Source: Arthrobacter agilis
GTDB lineage: Bacteria > Actinomycetota > Actinomycetes > Actinomycetales > Micrococcaceae
Assembly (NCBI RefSeq): GCF_002157505.1
Contig: NZ_NFSC01000031.1
Coordinates: forward strand, 1 to 64,000
Length of the DNA: 64,000 nt
Direction: 5' to 3'
Shown: one piece after another, positions 44,186 through 53,591 of the stretch
Numbering within the stretch: the stretch's first letter is position 1
Layout: every line of letters begins with the position of its first letter
Notes under the pieces: generated by a model
What the model was told of the DNA's origin: nothing
The model's input: the letters and a program-made list of their open reading frames with translations, nothing else
The model's database searches: none
Made by a program: the position numbers and the translations under genes

Positions 44186-45868
44186 ATGAGCAGCTCAACT
44201 GCGACGCAAAGTTACGTGCCGAAGACGCGCGTAGGAAAGGTCACCGACTATGTCGACTCCCGGGTCGGCGGCTCGGGGATCATCAAGGAGTTCGGCCGGA
44301 AGATCTTCCCGGACCACTGGACGTTCATGTTCGGTGAGGTGGCCCTGTACACCTTCATCATCCTGCTGCTCACCGGTACCTTCCTCACCTTCTTTTACGA
44401 TCCGTCGATGGCCGAGACGCACTACGAGGGCAGCTACCTTCCCCTGCGCGGCGTCGAGATGTCCGTAGCCTATGCCTCGTCCCTCGACATCTCGTTCGAC
44501 ATCCGCGGCGGCCTGTTCATGCGGCAGATCCACCACTGGGCGGCCCTGCTCTTCGCGGCCTCCGTGGCCGTGCACATGCTCCGCGTCTTCTTCACCGGCG
44601 CGTTCCGCCGTCCCCGTGAATTCAACTGGGTTGTCGGTTGCACCCTGGTCATCCTGAGCCTGGCGGCCGGCTTCACCGGCTACTCGCTCCCCGACGACCT
44701 CCTGTCGGGCAACGGTCTGCGCATCATCGACGGCGTCATGAAGGCGCTCCCCGTGGTCGGCACCTACCTGAGCTTCTTCCTCTTCGGCGGGGAGTTCCCG
44801 GGCACGATGATCATCGGGCGCCTCTACGTTCTCCACATCCTGCTGATCCCGGCCGTGATCCTGCTCATGATCGGCGTCCACCTGTTCATGGTCGTGCTCC
44901 ACAAGCACGCGCAGTTCCCTGGCCCGGGCCGGACCAATACGAACGTGGTCGGCTACCCCGTGGGTCCGGTCTACGCAGCGAAGGCCGGCGGATTCTTCTT
45001 CATCGTGTTCGGCGTGCTGGCCGCGATCGCCGCGGCGTTCACGATCAACCCGATCTGGAACTACGGCCCGTACGACCCCTCCCCCGTCTCGGCCGGAACG
45101 CAGCCCGACTGGTACATCGGCTGGGTCGACGGCGCCCTGCGCCTCATGCCGGGCACGATCGGTAACTTCGACTTCGAGTTCATGATCCCGTTCCCCTGGG
45201 GAGTGAACGCCCTGTCGCTGAACGTGCTGGTCCCCGCCCTGGTCCCCGCGACCATCGTCTTCGCCCTCATGTTCACCTGGCCCTGGATCGAGGCGTGGGT
45301 GACCAAGGACAAGCGCGAGCACCATCTGCTCAACCGCCCGCGCAACGCTCCTACCCGCACCGCCGTCGGCGTCGCAGGCGTCGTGTTCTACTGCGTCCTG
45401 TGGGCCGCTGCCAGCTCCGACCTCATCGCCACCCACTTCCTGGTGTCGCTGAACGACGTGACCTACTGGCTGCGCTTCCTGGTGTTCTTCGGTCCGGTCA
45501 TCGCCTTCATGGTCACGCGCCGCATCGCGCTGGCCCTGCAGCGCAAGGACCGCGAGATCGCCCTCCACGGCCGCGAGACCGGACGCATCGTGCGGCTGCC
45601 GCACGGCGAGTTCATCGAGGTCCACGAGCCGGTCGACGACTACAAGCGATACAAGCTGGTCAGCTTCGATTCGCCCGAGGTCATGGTTCCTACCGCTGAC
45701 GCGAACGGCAAGGTCAGCCTGCTCGACAAGGTCCACGGTCGGGCGTCCCGCTTCTTCTTCGAGGACCGGGTCGCACCGGTCACGCCGAAGGAACTGGCGG
45801 CGTCACACGGCGACCACCACGACGAGATTGCCGGTGCAAAGGATCGCGAGTCGATCGCAAGCCACTAG
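44186..45868 (+). CDS. qcrB: Cytochrome bc1 cytochrome b subunit
   Basis: A 560-residue cytochrome b with eight or so membrane helices. Haem-ligand histidine pairs are visible in RQIHHWAALLFAASVAVHML and VLHILLIPAVILLMIGVHLFMVVLHKH. The Qo-site motif is PDWY in place of PEWY (QPDWYIGWVDG), the normal form in actinobacteria. A long hydrophilic C-terminal tail (from about residue 460) is typical of the group. QcrB is the target of several antimycobacterial inhibitors in relatives. Confidence 0.96.
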   Translation: MSSSTATQSYVPKTRVGKVTDYVDSRVGGSGIIKEFGRKIFPDHWTFMFGEVALYTFIILLLTGTFLTFFYDPSMAETHYEGSYLPLRGVEMSVAYASSLDISFDIRGGLFMRQIHHWAALLFAASVAVHMLRVFFTGAFRRPREFNWVVGCTLVILSLAAGFTGYSLPDDLLSGNGLRIIDGVMKALPVVGTYLSFFLFGGEFPGTMIIGRLYVLHILLIPAVILLMIGVHLFMVVLHKHAQFPGPGRTNTNVVGYPVGPVYAAKAGGFFFIVFGVLAAIAAAFTINPIWNYGPYDPSPVSAGTQPDWYIGWVDGALRLMPGTIGNFDFEFMIPFPWGVNALSLNVLVPALVPATIVFALMFTWPWIEAWVTKDKREHHLLNRPRNAPTRTAVGVAGVVFYCVLWAAASSDLIATHFLVSLNDVTYWLRFLVFFGPVIAFMVTRRIALALQRKDREIALHGRETGRIVRLPHGEFIEVHEPVDDYKRYKLVSFDSPEVMVPTADANGKVSLLDKVHGRASRFFFEDRVAPVTPKELAASHGDHHDEIAGAKDRESIASH

Positions 45869-45874
45869 GTTGCA

Positions 45875-45916
45875 CGCCGAAAGGGCCCGGACTCCTGAGT
45901 CCGGGCCCTTTCGGCG
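45875..45916. terminator. Perfect 20-bp terminator hairpin after qcrB
   Basis: Arms 45875-45894 and 45897-45916 are exact reverse complements, with only CT between them, so the loop must open to at least four bases. It ends the ctaE-qcrCAB operon. Confidence 0.9.
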
Positions 45917-45980
45917 TCTCCGGACCGTAATCGACGCCTCGGGACCTCAGGTCCCCCACCCCTTCCCGGAAAGGTCTTCC

Positions 45981-46595
45981 GTGACTGCATCAGGCACCGC
46001 ACGAGAGAGATCGGCCGGCCGTTCCCTTGCTGCTGCGATCAGCGGGGTCTTCGCTCCGGCCATCCTCGTGTCGGTCTTCCTCCTGGTCGCCGCGGTTCGG
46101 TCGGCGGGCGGACCCGGCGGGATACTCCCCGGCGCCATCGCGGTGGTCTTCACCGCGGCACTCCCCTTCGCGGGGGTGCTGCTCCTCGTGCACAGCGGCC
46201 GCCTGGTGGACCACCACATCAGTGATCGCCGTCAGCGGGGCCCTGCGCTCGCTGCAACGCTCGTGTCCATCGGTGTGGGGCTCCTGCTCCTCACTCTCCT
46301 GCACGCGCCCTGGGCGGTCATCGGCACCGTCCTGTGTACGGTCGGGGGCGTGGTCGTCGTGCTCGTCGTGAACCTCTGGTGGAAGCCGTCCGCCCACTCA
46401 GCGGTCGCCGTGTTCTTCGTCGTCGGGATCGTGGCGCTCTTCGGCCCGAAGGCCGCACCGCTCCTGCTCGTACCCCCGGCGGTGGGATGGTCGCGGGTGC
46501 GGCTCCGCGCGCACACCTCGGGGCAGGTCTGGGCCGGCTGCCTCGTCGGTGCCGTCATCGGCGCGGCCTTCGCCGTCTTCGTCGCGGGGAGGTGA
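45981..46595 (+). CDS. PAP2-like membrane protein, function unknown
   Basis: A 204-residue membrane protein with five or six hydrophobic segments. The layout resembles PAP2-superfamily phosphatase proteins of actinobacteria that lack the full catalytic signature (I do not see KxxxxxxRP). The GTG at 45981 follows GGAAAGG and fits best. It follows the bc1 operon across the strong terminator, so it has its own promoter. I do not know its function. Confidence 0.65.
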   Translation: MTASGTARERSAGRSLAAAISGVFAPAILVSVFLLVAAVRSAGGPGGILPGAIAVVFTAALPFAGVLLLVHSGRLVDHHISDRRQRGPALAATLVSIGVGLLLLTLLHAPWAVIGTVLCTVGGVVVVLVVNLWWKPSAHSAVAVFFVVGIVALFGPKAAPLLLVPPAVGWSRVRLRAHTSGQVWAGCLVGAVIGAAFAVFVAGR

Positions 46596-46659
46596 ACCCG
46601 TCCGTGGGCCGTCGTGCGCCCGCTGGGTCCCCCTGCGCGGCCGCGAGCAGCTCCGGGAA

Positions 46660-47451
46660 CTACCCGAGACGCTTGGAGGTGTAGGCCCGGGGAGTACGCA
46701 CGCCCGGGCGCTGCAGAGGGACCCAGAGCTTGTAGCGGTCGGCCCGGTAGTAGGACACCGAGTAGTCGATCATGGCGCGCGCGACGTAGGCATGGCGCTG
46801 GATCTTCAGCAGCGGTGCGTTCATCTCGACGTTGAGCAGCCGCGCAATCGCCGGGGATGCGGCGGTCGCCTCGATAGTGTCCTCGCCCCACTCCATCACC
46901 AGGCCGTACTTCTCGCTGAGCACCTGGTACAGCGACGTCGGCGGCGGATCATCGAGGATGCCCTTGACGCGGTGCGCGGGGATGAAGTTCTCGTCGACGC
47001 TCATGGGCTCGCCGTCGGCGAGCAGCTGACGGCGGAACCGCACGACCGGCTGCCCGATCTCGATCTGGAGCTCCCGCGCCACGAGGGGCGTGGCACCCTG
47101 CTGCTCGAAGCTCAGCACCCTGGCGTCGGGCACCATCCCGCGACGGATCATCTCCTCGCTGTAGGAGGTCATCTTCATGTGCAGGTCCATCTTGCTGCGT
47201 GCCACGAAGGTCCCCAGGCCGACAATGCGCTCGAGGACCTCCTCCGCGACCAGCGCGTCGATGGCCTGGCGGACCGTCATGCGCGCCACGCCGAAGTACT
47301 CGCTGAGCTGACGCTCGGAAGGGATTCCCGCCCCGGGTTCCCCGAACTGCCGCACATAGCGCCGCAGGCTCTCGCGCAACTGAACGTGCTTGGGAGCCCC
47401 GGATGCGCCGTCGAGGGGCTCGGCGTTGAAAGGCCTCGGCAGTACCGCCAT
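46660..47451 (-). CDS. GntR/HutC-type (UTRA) transcriptional regulator
   Basis: A 263-residue GntR regulator with the winged helix (IPSERQLSEYFGVARMTVRQAIDALVAEEVL, wing GLGTFVARSK) and a C-terminal UTRA ligand domain (VVRFRRQLLADGEPMSVDENFIP, SVSYYRADRYKLWVPL). It belongs to the HutC/DasR subgroup that senses sugar phosphates or amino-acid derivatives. It is convergent with the membrane protein gene at 45981 and lies 3' of the cta operon on the same strand. The ATG at 47451 has GGAG upstream. Confidence 0.9.
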   Translation of the reverse strand: MAVLPRPFNAEPLDGASGAPKHVQLRESLRRYVRQFGEPGAGIPSERQLSEYFGVARMTVRQAIDALVAEEVLERIVGLGTFVARSKMDLHMKMTSYSEEMIRRGMVPDARVLSFEQQGATPLVARELQIEIGQPVVRFRRQLLADGEPMSVDENFIPAHRVKGILDDPPPTSLYQVLSEKYGLVMEWGEDTIEATAASPAIARLLNVEMNAPLLKIQRHAYVARAMIDYSVSYYRADRYKLWVPLQRPGVRTPRAYTSKRLG

Positions 47452-47514
47452 GATCTCCGTCCCTCCCGATTCCCAGGCCGCCCCGGCGGCAGCACTATCG
47501 ACTGTACTTAAACG

Positions 47515-47545
47515 GAAGAGAGCCCGCACGTGACGGGCTCCCTTC
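47515..47545. terminator. Terminator hairpin after ctaF
   Basis: GAGCCCG/CGGGCTC stem extended by GAAG/CTTC across one mismatch (47515-47545), followed on the minus strand by GTTTAAG. It ends the ctaCDF operon. Confidence 0.75.
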
Positions 47546-47574
47546 GGGTGGTGGACTGCGCAGACCGGACAGGC

Positions 47575-47976
47575 CTAGTGGGCGTGGTACCCACGGCTGT
47601 ACTCGAAGACCCAGCCGACCAGCGCGATCGCGGCCAACCCCATCCCGATGTACATGATCCAGAACCCGATCGCGATACCGAGGAAACCGGTCGCGGCAGC
47701 AAGCCCGAGGACCAGGGGCCACCAGCTCCAAGGGCTGAACTGGCCCTGCTCACCGGAACCCTCGTGGATCTCGGCATCCAGACGGTCCTCGGGGCGCAGG
47801 CCCACGCGCTTGCCCGTGAAGGCGAGGTAGAACCCGATCATCCCCGACAGGCCCGCCGTGAGGTAGAGCGCGAGGAACCCTACGGGCTCCGACCATTCCA
47901 CGAGGAAGCCGTACACGGTTCCCACCAGCAGGAAGAACGGCGTCATGTAGGTGAAGAGCTTGGTCTCGATCCTCAT
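47575..47976 (-). CDS. ctaF: Actinobacterial cytochrome c oxidase subunit IV
   Basis: A 133-residue subunit IV of the type peculiar to actinobacteria, with four hydrophobic segments and the motif [31 protein letters not shown]. The start overlaps the ctaD stop (ATGA). It stabilises the aa3 oxidase. Confidence 0.93.
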   Translation of the reverse strand: MRIETKLFTYMTPFFLLVGTVYGFLVEWSEPVGFLALYLTAGLSGMIGFYLAFTGKRVGLRPEDRLDAEIHEGSGEQGQFSPWSWWPLVLGLAAATGFLGIAIGFWIMYIGMGLAAIALVGWVFEYSRGYHAH

Positions 47977-49703
47977 GCGTTCGCGTCCTTCCGGTCGGCA
48001 GAGCCCAGGACCTGGCCCGCGGCGTTGTCATCGGGTGTGTGGGTCTGCTGCAGCTCGGGGTGGTGCAGGTCCAGGGCGGGGCGCTCCGAGCGGATGCGCG
48101 GAAGCGAGGTGAAGTTGTGGCGTGGGGGCGGGCACGACGTCGCCCACTCCAGCGAGGCACCGAAGCCCCAGGGATCGTCCACCTCGACCTTCTTGCCACT
48201 GCGCCACGTGATGTAGACGTTCCAGAAGAACGGGATCAGCGAGGCTCCGAGGACGAAGGAACCGATGGTCGAGAACTGGTTCATCGCCGTGAAGCCGTCC
48301 TCGGGCAGGTAGTCCGCGTAGCGGCGGGGCATGCCCTCGACGCCGAGCCAGTGCTGGATCAGGAAGGTGGCGTGGAAGCCGAGAAACAGCATCCAGAAGT
48401 GGATCTTGCCGAGGCGCTCGTTCAGCATCTTGCCGGTGAACTTGGGCCACCAGAAGTAGAAGCCGGCGAACATCGCGAACACGACGGTCCCGAAGACCAC
48501 GTAGTGGAAGTGGGCCACGACGAAGTAGGTGTCCGAGACGTGGAAGTCCAGCGGCGGTGACGCCAGGATGATGCCGGTCAGACCGCCGAAGAGGAAGGTC
48601 ACGAGGAAGCCGATGCTCCACAGCATCGGGGTCTCGAACGTGATGGAGCCGCGCCACATGGTGCCGATCCAGTTGAAGAACTTCACGCCCGTCGGCACGG
48701 CGATGAGCATGGTCATGAAGGCGAAGAACGGCAGCAGCACCGCGCCGGTGACGTACATGTGGTGCGCCCACACCGTCACGGAGAGTGCGGCGATCGAGAT
48801 CGTCGCGTACACGAGGCCCTTGTAGCCGAAGATCGGCTTGCGGCTGAAGACGGGGAAGATCTCGGAGACGATGCCGAAGAACGGCAGCGCGATGATGTAC
48901 ACCTCGGGGTGACCGAAGAACCAGAAGAGGTGCTGCCACAGGATGGCACCGCCGGCTTCCGGGTCGAAGATGTGGGCGCCGAAGCGGCGGTCGGCACCGA
49001 GCGCGAACAGGGCTGCAGCGAACGGCGGGAAGGCCATCAGCACCAGGATCGAGGTGATGAGGGCGTTCCAGGTGAAGATCGGCATCCGCCACATTGTCAG
49101 GCCCGGAGCACGCATGCAGATGATCGTCGTGACGAAGTTGACGCCACCGAGGATGGTGCCGAAGCCGGACAGGGCGAGGCCGAAGACCCACAGGTCCCCG
49201 CCGATGCCCGGCGAGAACGTGGTGCTCGAGAGCGGGGCGTACGCGAACCAGCCGAACGAGGCCGCACCCTGGGGTGTGATGAAGCCGGAGACCGCGATGG
49301 TGCTGCCGAAGAGGAAGAACCAGAAGGCCAGGGCGTTCAGTCGCGGGAACGCGACGTCGGGTGCCCCGATCTGCAGCGGCATGATGACGTTGGTGAAGCC
49401 GGCGAACAGCGGTGTCGCGAACATCAGGAGCATCACGGTGCCGTGCATCGTGAACAGCTGGTTGTACTGCTCCTTCGTCTGCAGGACCTGCATCCCGGGC
49501 TCGAAGAGCTCGGCGCGGATGAGCAGCGCCATCACGCCGGCGAAGCAGAAGAAGACGAACGAGGAGATCAGGTACATGTACCCGATGGTCTTGTGGTCCG
49601 TCGTCGTGATCCAGTTGACGACGATGCGTCCCTTGGACCTGGGAACAACACGCGGAGCGGCTATGGTGCCGGCTTCCTCAAGGGTGTATTCGAAGGTGGA
49701 CAT
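47973..49703 (-). CDS. ctaD: Cytochrome c oxidase subunit I
   Basis: A 576-residue haem-copper oxidase subunit I. Landmarks are [15 protein letters not shown] (haem a ligand), [15 protein letters not shown] with the CuB His and the cross-linked Tyr, HHMYVTG, and the haem ligand region [11 protein letters not shown]. About 12 membrane helices are present. It catalyses oxygen reduction and pumps protons. It overlaps ctaF by four bases and shares one base with the ctaC stop. Confidence 0.96.
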   Translation of the reverse strand: MSTFEYTLEEAGTIAAPRVVPRSKGRIVVNWITTTDHKTIGYMYLISSFVFFCFAGVMALLIRAELFEPGMQVLQTKEQYNQLFTMHGTVMLLMFATPLFAGFTNVIMPLQIGAPDVAFPRLNALAFWFFLFGSTIAVSGFITPQGAASFGWFAYAPLSSTTFSPGIGGDLWVFGLALSGFGTILGGVNFVTTIICMRAPGLTMWRMPIFTWNALITSILVLMAFPPFAAALFALGADRRFGAHIFDPEAGGAILWQHLFWFFGHPEVYIIALPFFGIVSEIFPVFSRKPIFGYKGLVYATISIAALSVTVWAHHMYVTGAVLLPFFAFMTMLIAVPTGVKFFNWIGTMWRGSITFETPMLWSIGFLVTFLFGGLTGIILASPPLDFHVSDTYFVVAHFHYVVFGTVVFAMFAGFYFWWPKFTGKMLNERLGKIHFWMLFLGFHATFLIQHWLGVEGMPRRYADYLPEDGFTAMNQFSTIGSFVLGASLIPFFWNVYITWRSGKKVEVDDPWGFGASLEWATSCPPPRHNFTSLPRIRSERPALDLHHPELQQTHTPDDNAAGQVLGSADRKDANA

Positions 49704-50575
49704 CAGCTGCTGCTCCTGGCTGGGTCGGTATCGGGATCATCCTCTGGGTAGGAGTCGCGGTCGTACTCGTCACCGAGCTGACCGTCTTCCAGCTGCGCCA
49801 TCTGCGCGTCGAATTCCGCCTGCGAGACGACCTTGACGTTGAAGAGCATCTCCGAGTGGTACTGACCGCACAGCTCGGCGCACTTACCCGCGAAGGTCCC
49901 CTCCTTGGTAGGGGTGAGGTTGATGTAGTTGGTGCGTCCCGGGTAGAGGTCCCGCTTCTGCAGGAACGCCGGGACGAAGAACGAGTGCTGCACATCGCGG
50001 GCGTTGAGCTGGAGCTCGACACTCCGGTTCACGGGCAGGTACAGGGTCGGCAGGTCATCGACCCGGCCCGGCTCCCCCGTGAGGTGGGCCTGCTCTCCCG
50101 TGGAGTACTTGTCCTCGGTGACGTAGTTGAAATCCCACGCCCACTGCTTGCCACGGACGTCCACGATGACATCGGGGTCCTCGACGCGGGCGTCGATCGT
50201 GTTGATGTCGCGCTCGGTGAAGTAGAAGAACACGAGCACCATGAACAGCGGGATGGTCAGGTAAAAGATCTCGAGCGGCAGGTTGTAGCTCATCTGCCGC
50301 GGGTAGCCGGTGTCGTTCTTCCGGCGGCGGTAGGCGACCATGCACCAGATGATCAGGCCCCACGTGATGATGCCGACGACCAGCGCCGCGATCCACGAAT
50401 TGACCCACAGATCGGTGATGATCCCGGTGTGATTGGTGTTGTCCCGGTCTGCCGGGAGCCAACCGTTCTGGGCTTGTGCCGAACAGCCGGTCAGTAGGAG
50501 GGCGCCAGCCAGCGAGATGCTGGAGATCTTCGCGATCCTGACGCGCTTGCTACCGGTTCGGTCCTGCGAACTCAC
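49703..50575 (-). CDS. ctaC: Cytochrome c oxidase subunit II (lipoprotein)
   Basis: A 290-residue subunit II. The N-terminus is a lipoprotein signal peptide ([10 protein letters not shown] with the lipidated Cys), then two membrane helices, then a periplasmic CuA domain with the ligand motif [12 protein letters not shown]. The GTG at 50575 follows GGAAGG; a frame from 50635 lacks a site. It is the first gene of ctaC-ctaD-ctaF. Confidence 0.94.
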   Translation of the reverse strand: MSSQDRTGSKRVRIAKISSISLAGALLLTGCSAQAQNGWLPADRDNTNHTGIITDLWVNSWIAALVVGIITWGLIIWCMVAYRRRKNDTGYPRQMSYNLPLEIFYLTIPLFMVLVFFYFTERDINTIDARVEDPDVIVDVRGKQWAWDFNYVTEDKYSTGEQAHLTGEPGRVDDLPTLYLPVNRSVELQLNARDVQHSFFVPAFLQKRDLYPGRTNYINLTPTKEGTFAGKCAELCGQYHSEMLFNVKVVSQAEFDAQMAQLEDGQLGDEYDRDSYPEDDPDTDPARSSS

Positions 50576-50698
50576 AGACGGACCTTCCTTTTCTACGTGC
50601 GTTGCCACCCGCCCATGAAGCTGCCCGGGGAGCACATCCAGTTTTACTACTCACTGTAGAGCTTACCTGTACGGCCGGCGATCTGGTGACATGCAAAA

Positions 50699-50734
50699 GG
50701 CCCGGAACACACCTTTGCAGTGGTGTTCCGGGCC
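50699..50734. terminator. Terminator hairpin after the ErpA-type gene
   Basis: Arms GGCCCGGAACAC (50699-50710) and GTGTTCCGGGCC (50723-50734) with a 12-nt loop, just downstream of the minus-strand gene at 50746 and followed on that strand by TTTTGCAT. Confidence 0.85.
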
Positions 50735-50745
50735 CCCGCGACGTG

Positions 50746-51126
50746 TTAGTGGAAGGAGTCCCCACAGGCGCAGGATCCGCCTGCGTTCGGGTTGTCGATG
50801 GTGAATCCCTGCTTCGAGATGGTGTCCTCGAAGTCGATGGATGCACCGGACAGGTAGGGGACGCTCATCTTGTCCACGATGACCTCGACTCCGTCGAAGT
50901 TCCGTACCGCATCGCCGTCCAGGACGCGCTCGTCGAAGTACAGCTGGTAGATCAGCCCGGAGCAGCCGCCCGGCTGGACCGCGACGCGCAGACGGAGGTC
51001 GGTGCGTCCTTCCTGCTCGAGGAGGCTGCGTACCTTGCCGGCTGCGACATCGGACAGGTTGACCTCGTGCACGGGAAGTTCCGAGGACTCCTGGAGGGAC
51101 CCTGTTTCGGTGGTCGATGTGCTCAT
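50746..51126 (-). CDS. erpA: HesB/ErpA-type iron-sulfur cluster insertion protein
   Basis: A 126-residue A-type carrier. The three conserved cysteines are present: CSGLIYQLYF in the middle and CACG close to the C-terminus. Such proteins deliver Fe-S clusters to target enzymes, and being next to the respiratory genes suits cluster delivery to the Rieske protein or others. The start MSTSTTETG has an Ala-free polar tail of about 18 residues before the fold. Confidence 0.9.
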   Translation of the reverse strand: MSTSTTETGSLQESSELPVHEVNLSDVAAGKVRSLLEQEGRTDLRLRVAVQPGGCSGLIYQLYFDERVLDGDAVRNFDGVEVIVDKMSVPYLSGASIDFEDTISKQGFTIDNPNAGGSCACGDSFH

Positions 51127-51277
51127 AGTGTTTCTCCTAGCTCGGACCCATGGTGTCCGCTCTCAGTGCCGTCCGCGGTGTGGCGCACACGGCTTGATCC
51201 AATGGTAGCCGTGCACGCTCCAGACATAACGGACGGGAGGTCTGAAACATTTCCGCCCTCCCGTCCGGGCCGGGCGT

Positions 51278-52699
51278 TCACGCGTCGGTGAGTCCCTCGT
51301 CGTTGAGCCGGGCAAGCAGGATCGCCTCGGCGAGGACGGCCTTCCGGAACTCGCCCAGGTGCAGCGACTCGTTGGCGCTGTGGGCCCGCGAATCCGGGTC
51401 CTCGACGCCCGTGATCAGGATCTGCGCCGAGGGGAAGAGCTCGGTCAGGTCGGCGATGAAGGGGATGGAGCCGCCCATGCCGGCCTCCACGGGCTGCACG
51501 CCCCAGGCCTCCCCGAGTGCCTCCAGCGCCAGGCGCGACGCCGGCTCGGAGGTGTCCGTCTGGAAGGGGCTGCCGCTCTCCCCCGGCGTGAACGTGACCC
51601 TGGCCCCGAAGGGTGCGTGGGACTCGACGTGGGCCCGCACGGCGTCCATGGCGGCCTGGGGATCCTCGCCGGGAGCGAGCCGGAGGCTGAACTTGGCGCG
51701 CGCCCGCGGCAGCAGCGTGTTGGAGGACAGGGCAACGCTCGGGATGTCCATGCCGATGATGGACAGGGCCGGCTTGTGCCACAGGCGGGAGGCGATCGAC
51801 CCCGTGCCGGCGAGCTCGACGCCGTCGAGCACCGAGGCGTCCGAACGGTAGTCCCGCTCGTCGTACTCGACCGATGCGAGGTCGCCACCCCGCAGGCCCG
51901 CGATGGCGACGTCGCCGGCGTCGTCATGCAGCGTCGCGATGAGCCGCGCGAGGAGGGTCGGTGCGTCGAGGACCGGTCCGCCGAACATGCCGGAGTGGAC
52001 GGCGTGGTCGAGGACCTGCACCTCGATGGTGCCGTCCACCAGCCCGCGCAGGCTCGTGGTCAGTGCCGGTACGCCCACTTTCCAGTTGCTGGAGTCGGCG
52101 ACGACGATCACGTCGGCCTCGAGCTCGTCGCGGTACGTCTCGAGGAACGTGCGGAAGGTCGGCGAGCCGGCCTCCTCCTCCCCTTCGATGAAGAGTGTCA
52201 CCCCGACCCCGAAGGAGTCGCCGAGTACTTCGGTGAGGGCTCCGAAGGCGCCGACGTGCGCCATGATGCCCGCCTTGTCGTCGGCCGCTCCGCGACCGTA
52301 GAGCCTGCCGTCGCGCTCCGTGGCGACGAAGGGCTCCGTCTCCCAGAGCGCCGGATCCCCGGGCGGCTGCACGTCGTGGTGGGCGTAGAGGAGGACGGTC
52401 GGCTTGCCCTCGGCCGCGGCGCGCCGGGCGACGACGGCGGGCCCGCCGGGAGTCCCGCCGTTGTCGACGCGCAGGACGCGGACATCGTCGATGCCGACAC
52501 CCCGGATCAGCGCGGCGACGGCGTGGGCGCTGCGGTCCAGCTCGGCCGCGTCGAACGCTTCCCAGGCGATGCCCTGGATGGCGACGAGGCCCGAGAGCTG
52601 CTCGACGATGCGGGGGAACGCCGCATCGACGCTTGCCCGTAACTGCTCGACGACGCGCGACCGGTCGCGCGACTGCTCGGTGGTATTCGTGGAAGTCAT
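51278..52699 (-). CDS. M20 family dipeptidase
   Basis: A 473-residue zinc dipeptidase of the M20 family (ArgE/DapE/CNDP2 type). Metal-ligand motifs: LYAHHDVQPPGDPALW with the first His and Asp, GRGAADDKAGIM with the bridging Asp, and EGEEEAGSPTF with the general-base Glu. It is 151 bp from the ErpA-type gene. The substrate is probably a dipeptide or an acylated amino acid. Confidence 0.92.
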   Translation of the reverse strand: MTSTNTTEQSRDRSRVVEQLRASVDAAFPRIVEQLSGLVAIQGIAWEAFDAAELDRSAHAVAALIRGVGIDDVRVLRVDNGGTPGGPAVVARRAAAEGKPTVLLYAHHDVQPPGDPALWETEPFVATERDGRLYGRGAADDKAGIMAHVGAFGALTEVLGDSFGVGVTLFIEGEEEAGSPTFRTFLETYRDELEADVIVVADSSNWKVGVPALTTSLRGLVDGTIEVQVLDHAVHSGMFGGPVLDAPTLLARLIATLHDDAGDVAIAGLRGGDLASVEYDERDYRSDASVLDGVELAGTGSIASRLWHKPALSIIGMDIPSVALSSNTLLPRARAKFSLRLAPGEDPQAAMDAVRAHVESHAPFGARVTFTPGESGSPFQTDTSEPASRLALEALGEAWGVQPVEAGMGGSIPFIADLTELFPSAQILITGVEDPDSRAHSANESLHLGEFRKAVLAEAILLARLNDEGLTDA

Positions 52700-52808
52700 G
52701 CCAGAACCCTACACACGCGGCCGTGCGGTGGAGCGCCGCCGTGGACCGGTGTCGAAGCCCGCACTCCTGAGGGGCGTCCGCCGGACACCGAGCCGGTATC
52801 CTGAAGGG

Positions 52809-53396
52809 GTGTTCGGACGAAAAGAAACCCCGCCTGCCCAGGAAGCCGTTGACAGCGCTTCACGCACCCACGAAGCGCTGCGCGCCCAGGGCAAGGGCGC
52901 ACCGACGCCCAAGCGCAGCGTGCAGGAGGCCGCGCGCAAGCGGCCCCTCGTTCCCAGCGACCGCAAGGCCGCCCGCGACCAGAGCCGTACGAGCGTGCGC
53001 GACGAACGCGCAAGGATGCGCCAGGCCCTCGACACCGATGACGAGCGCTACCTGCCGCTGCGGGACAAGGGCCCGAACCGTCGCTACATCCGCCAGTTCG
53101 TCGACGCCCGCCTCAACATCGGCGAGTTCCTCATGATCGCCGCCCTGGTGTTCGTGGTCCTGAGCTTCTTCCAGTCCGTCGCGGTGCAGAGCGCCGTCCT
53201 GATGGCTTTCTGGGTGCTCATCGTCGCCGTGATCGTCGACTGCGTCCTGCTGCGCCGGAAGCTGAAGAAGAAGCTGACCGAGAAGTTCGGCTCCCCCAAC
53301 CAGGGCGACCTCTGGTACGGCGTGACGCGTGCGCTGCAGCTCCGCCGCCTGCGCCTCCCGAAGCCGCAGGTCCGCCGGGGACAGTACCCCTCCTGA
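52809..53396 (+). CDS. DUF3043 membrane protein
   Basis: A 195-residue protein of the actinobacterial DUF3043 family. The first 115 residues are very basic and polar. Two membrane helices follow (IGEFLMIAALVFVVLSFFQSVA; VLMAFWVLIVAVIVDCVLL), then the conserved KKKLTEKFG and WYGVTRALQLRRLRLPKPQV tail. The GTG at 52809 is the best start. It lies divergently from the dipeptidase gene; the function is unknown. Confidence 0.87.
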   Translation: MFGRKETPPAQEAVDSASRTHEALRAQGKGAPTPKRSVQEAARKRPLVPSDRKAARDQSRTSVRDERARMRQALDTDDERYLPLRDKGPNRRYIRQFVDARLNIGEFLMIAALVFVVLSFFQSVAVQSAVLMAFWVLIVAVIVDCVLLRRKLKKKLTEKFGSPNQGDLWYGVTRALQLRRLRLPKPQVRRGQYPS

Positions 53397-53499
53397 GCAT
53401 CACCCGATCTGCGCGTCTGATCTGCATGTCCTGATGCCGCTACCGCATGCCGTGCGATCGCAGGAACCGCGGTTGGAGTAACTGAGGTTGCAGGAACCG

Positions 53500-53529
53500 A
53501 AGAAGCCGGGCCCTCGGGCCCGGCTTCTT
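53500..53529. terminator. Bidirectional terminator hairpin
   Basis: Arms AAGAAGCCGGGCCC (53500-53513) and GGGCCCGGCTTCTT (53516-53529) with TC between them, between the convergent DUF3043 and pyrD genes. T runs are present on both strands. Confidence 0.9.
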
Positions 53530-53591
53530 TCGTCTGGTCGGGCGGCTTCCGTCTGGTCAGGCGGCCGCCGAACGGACCGGGTTCCGTCTGA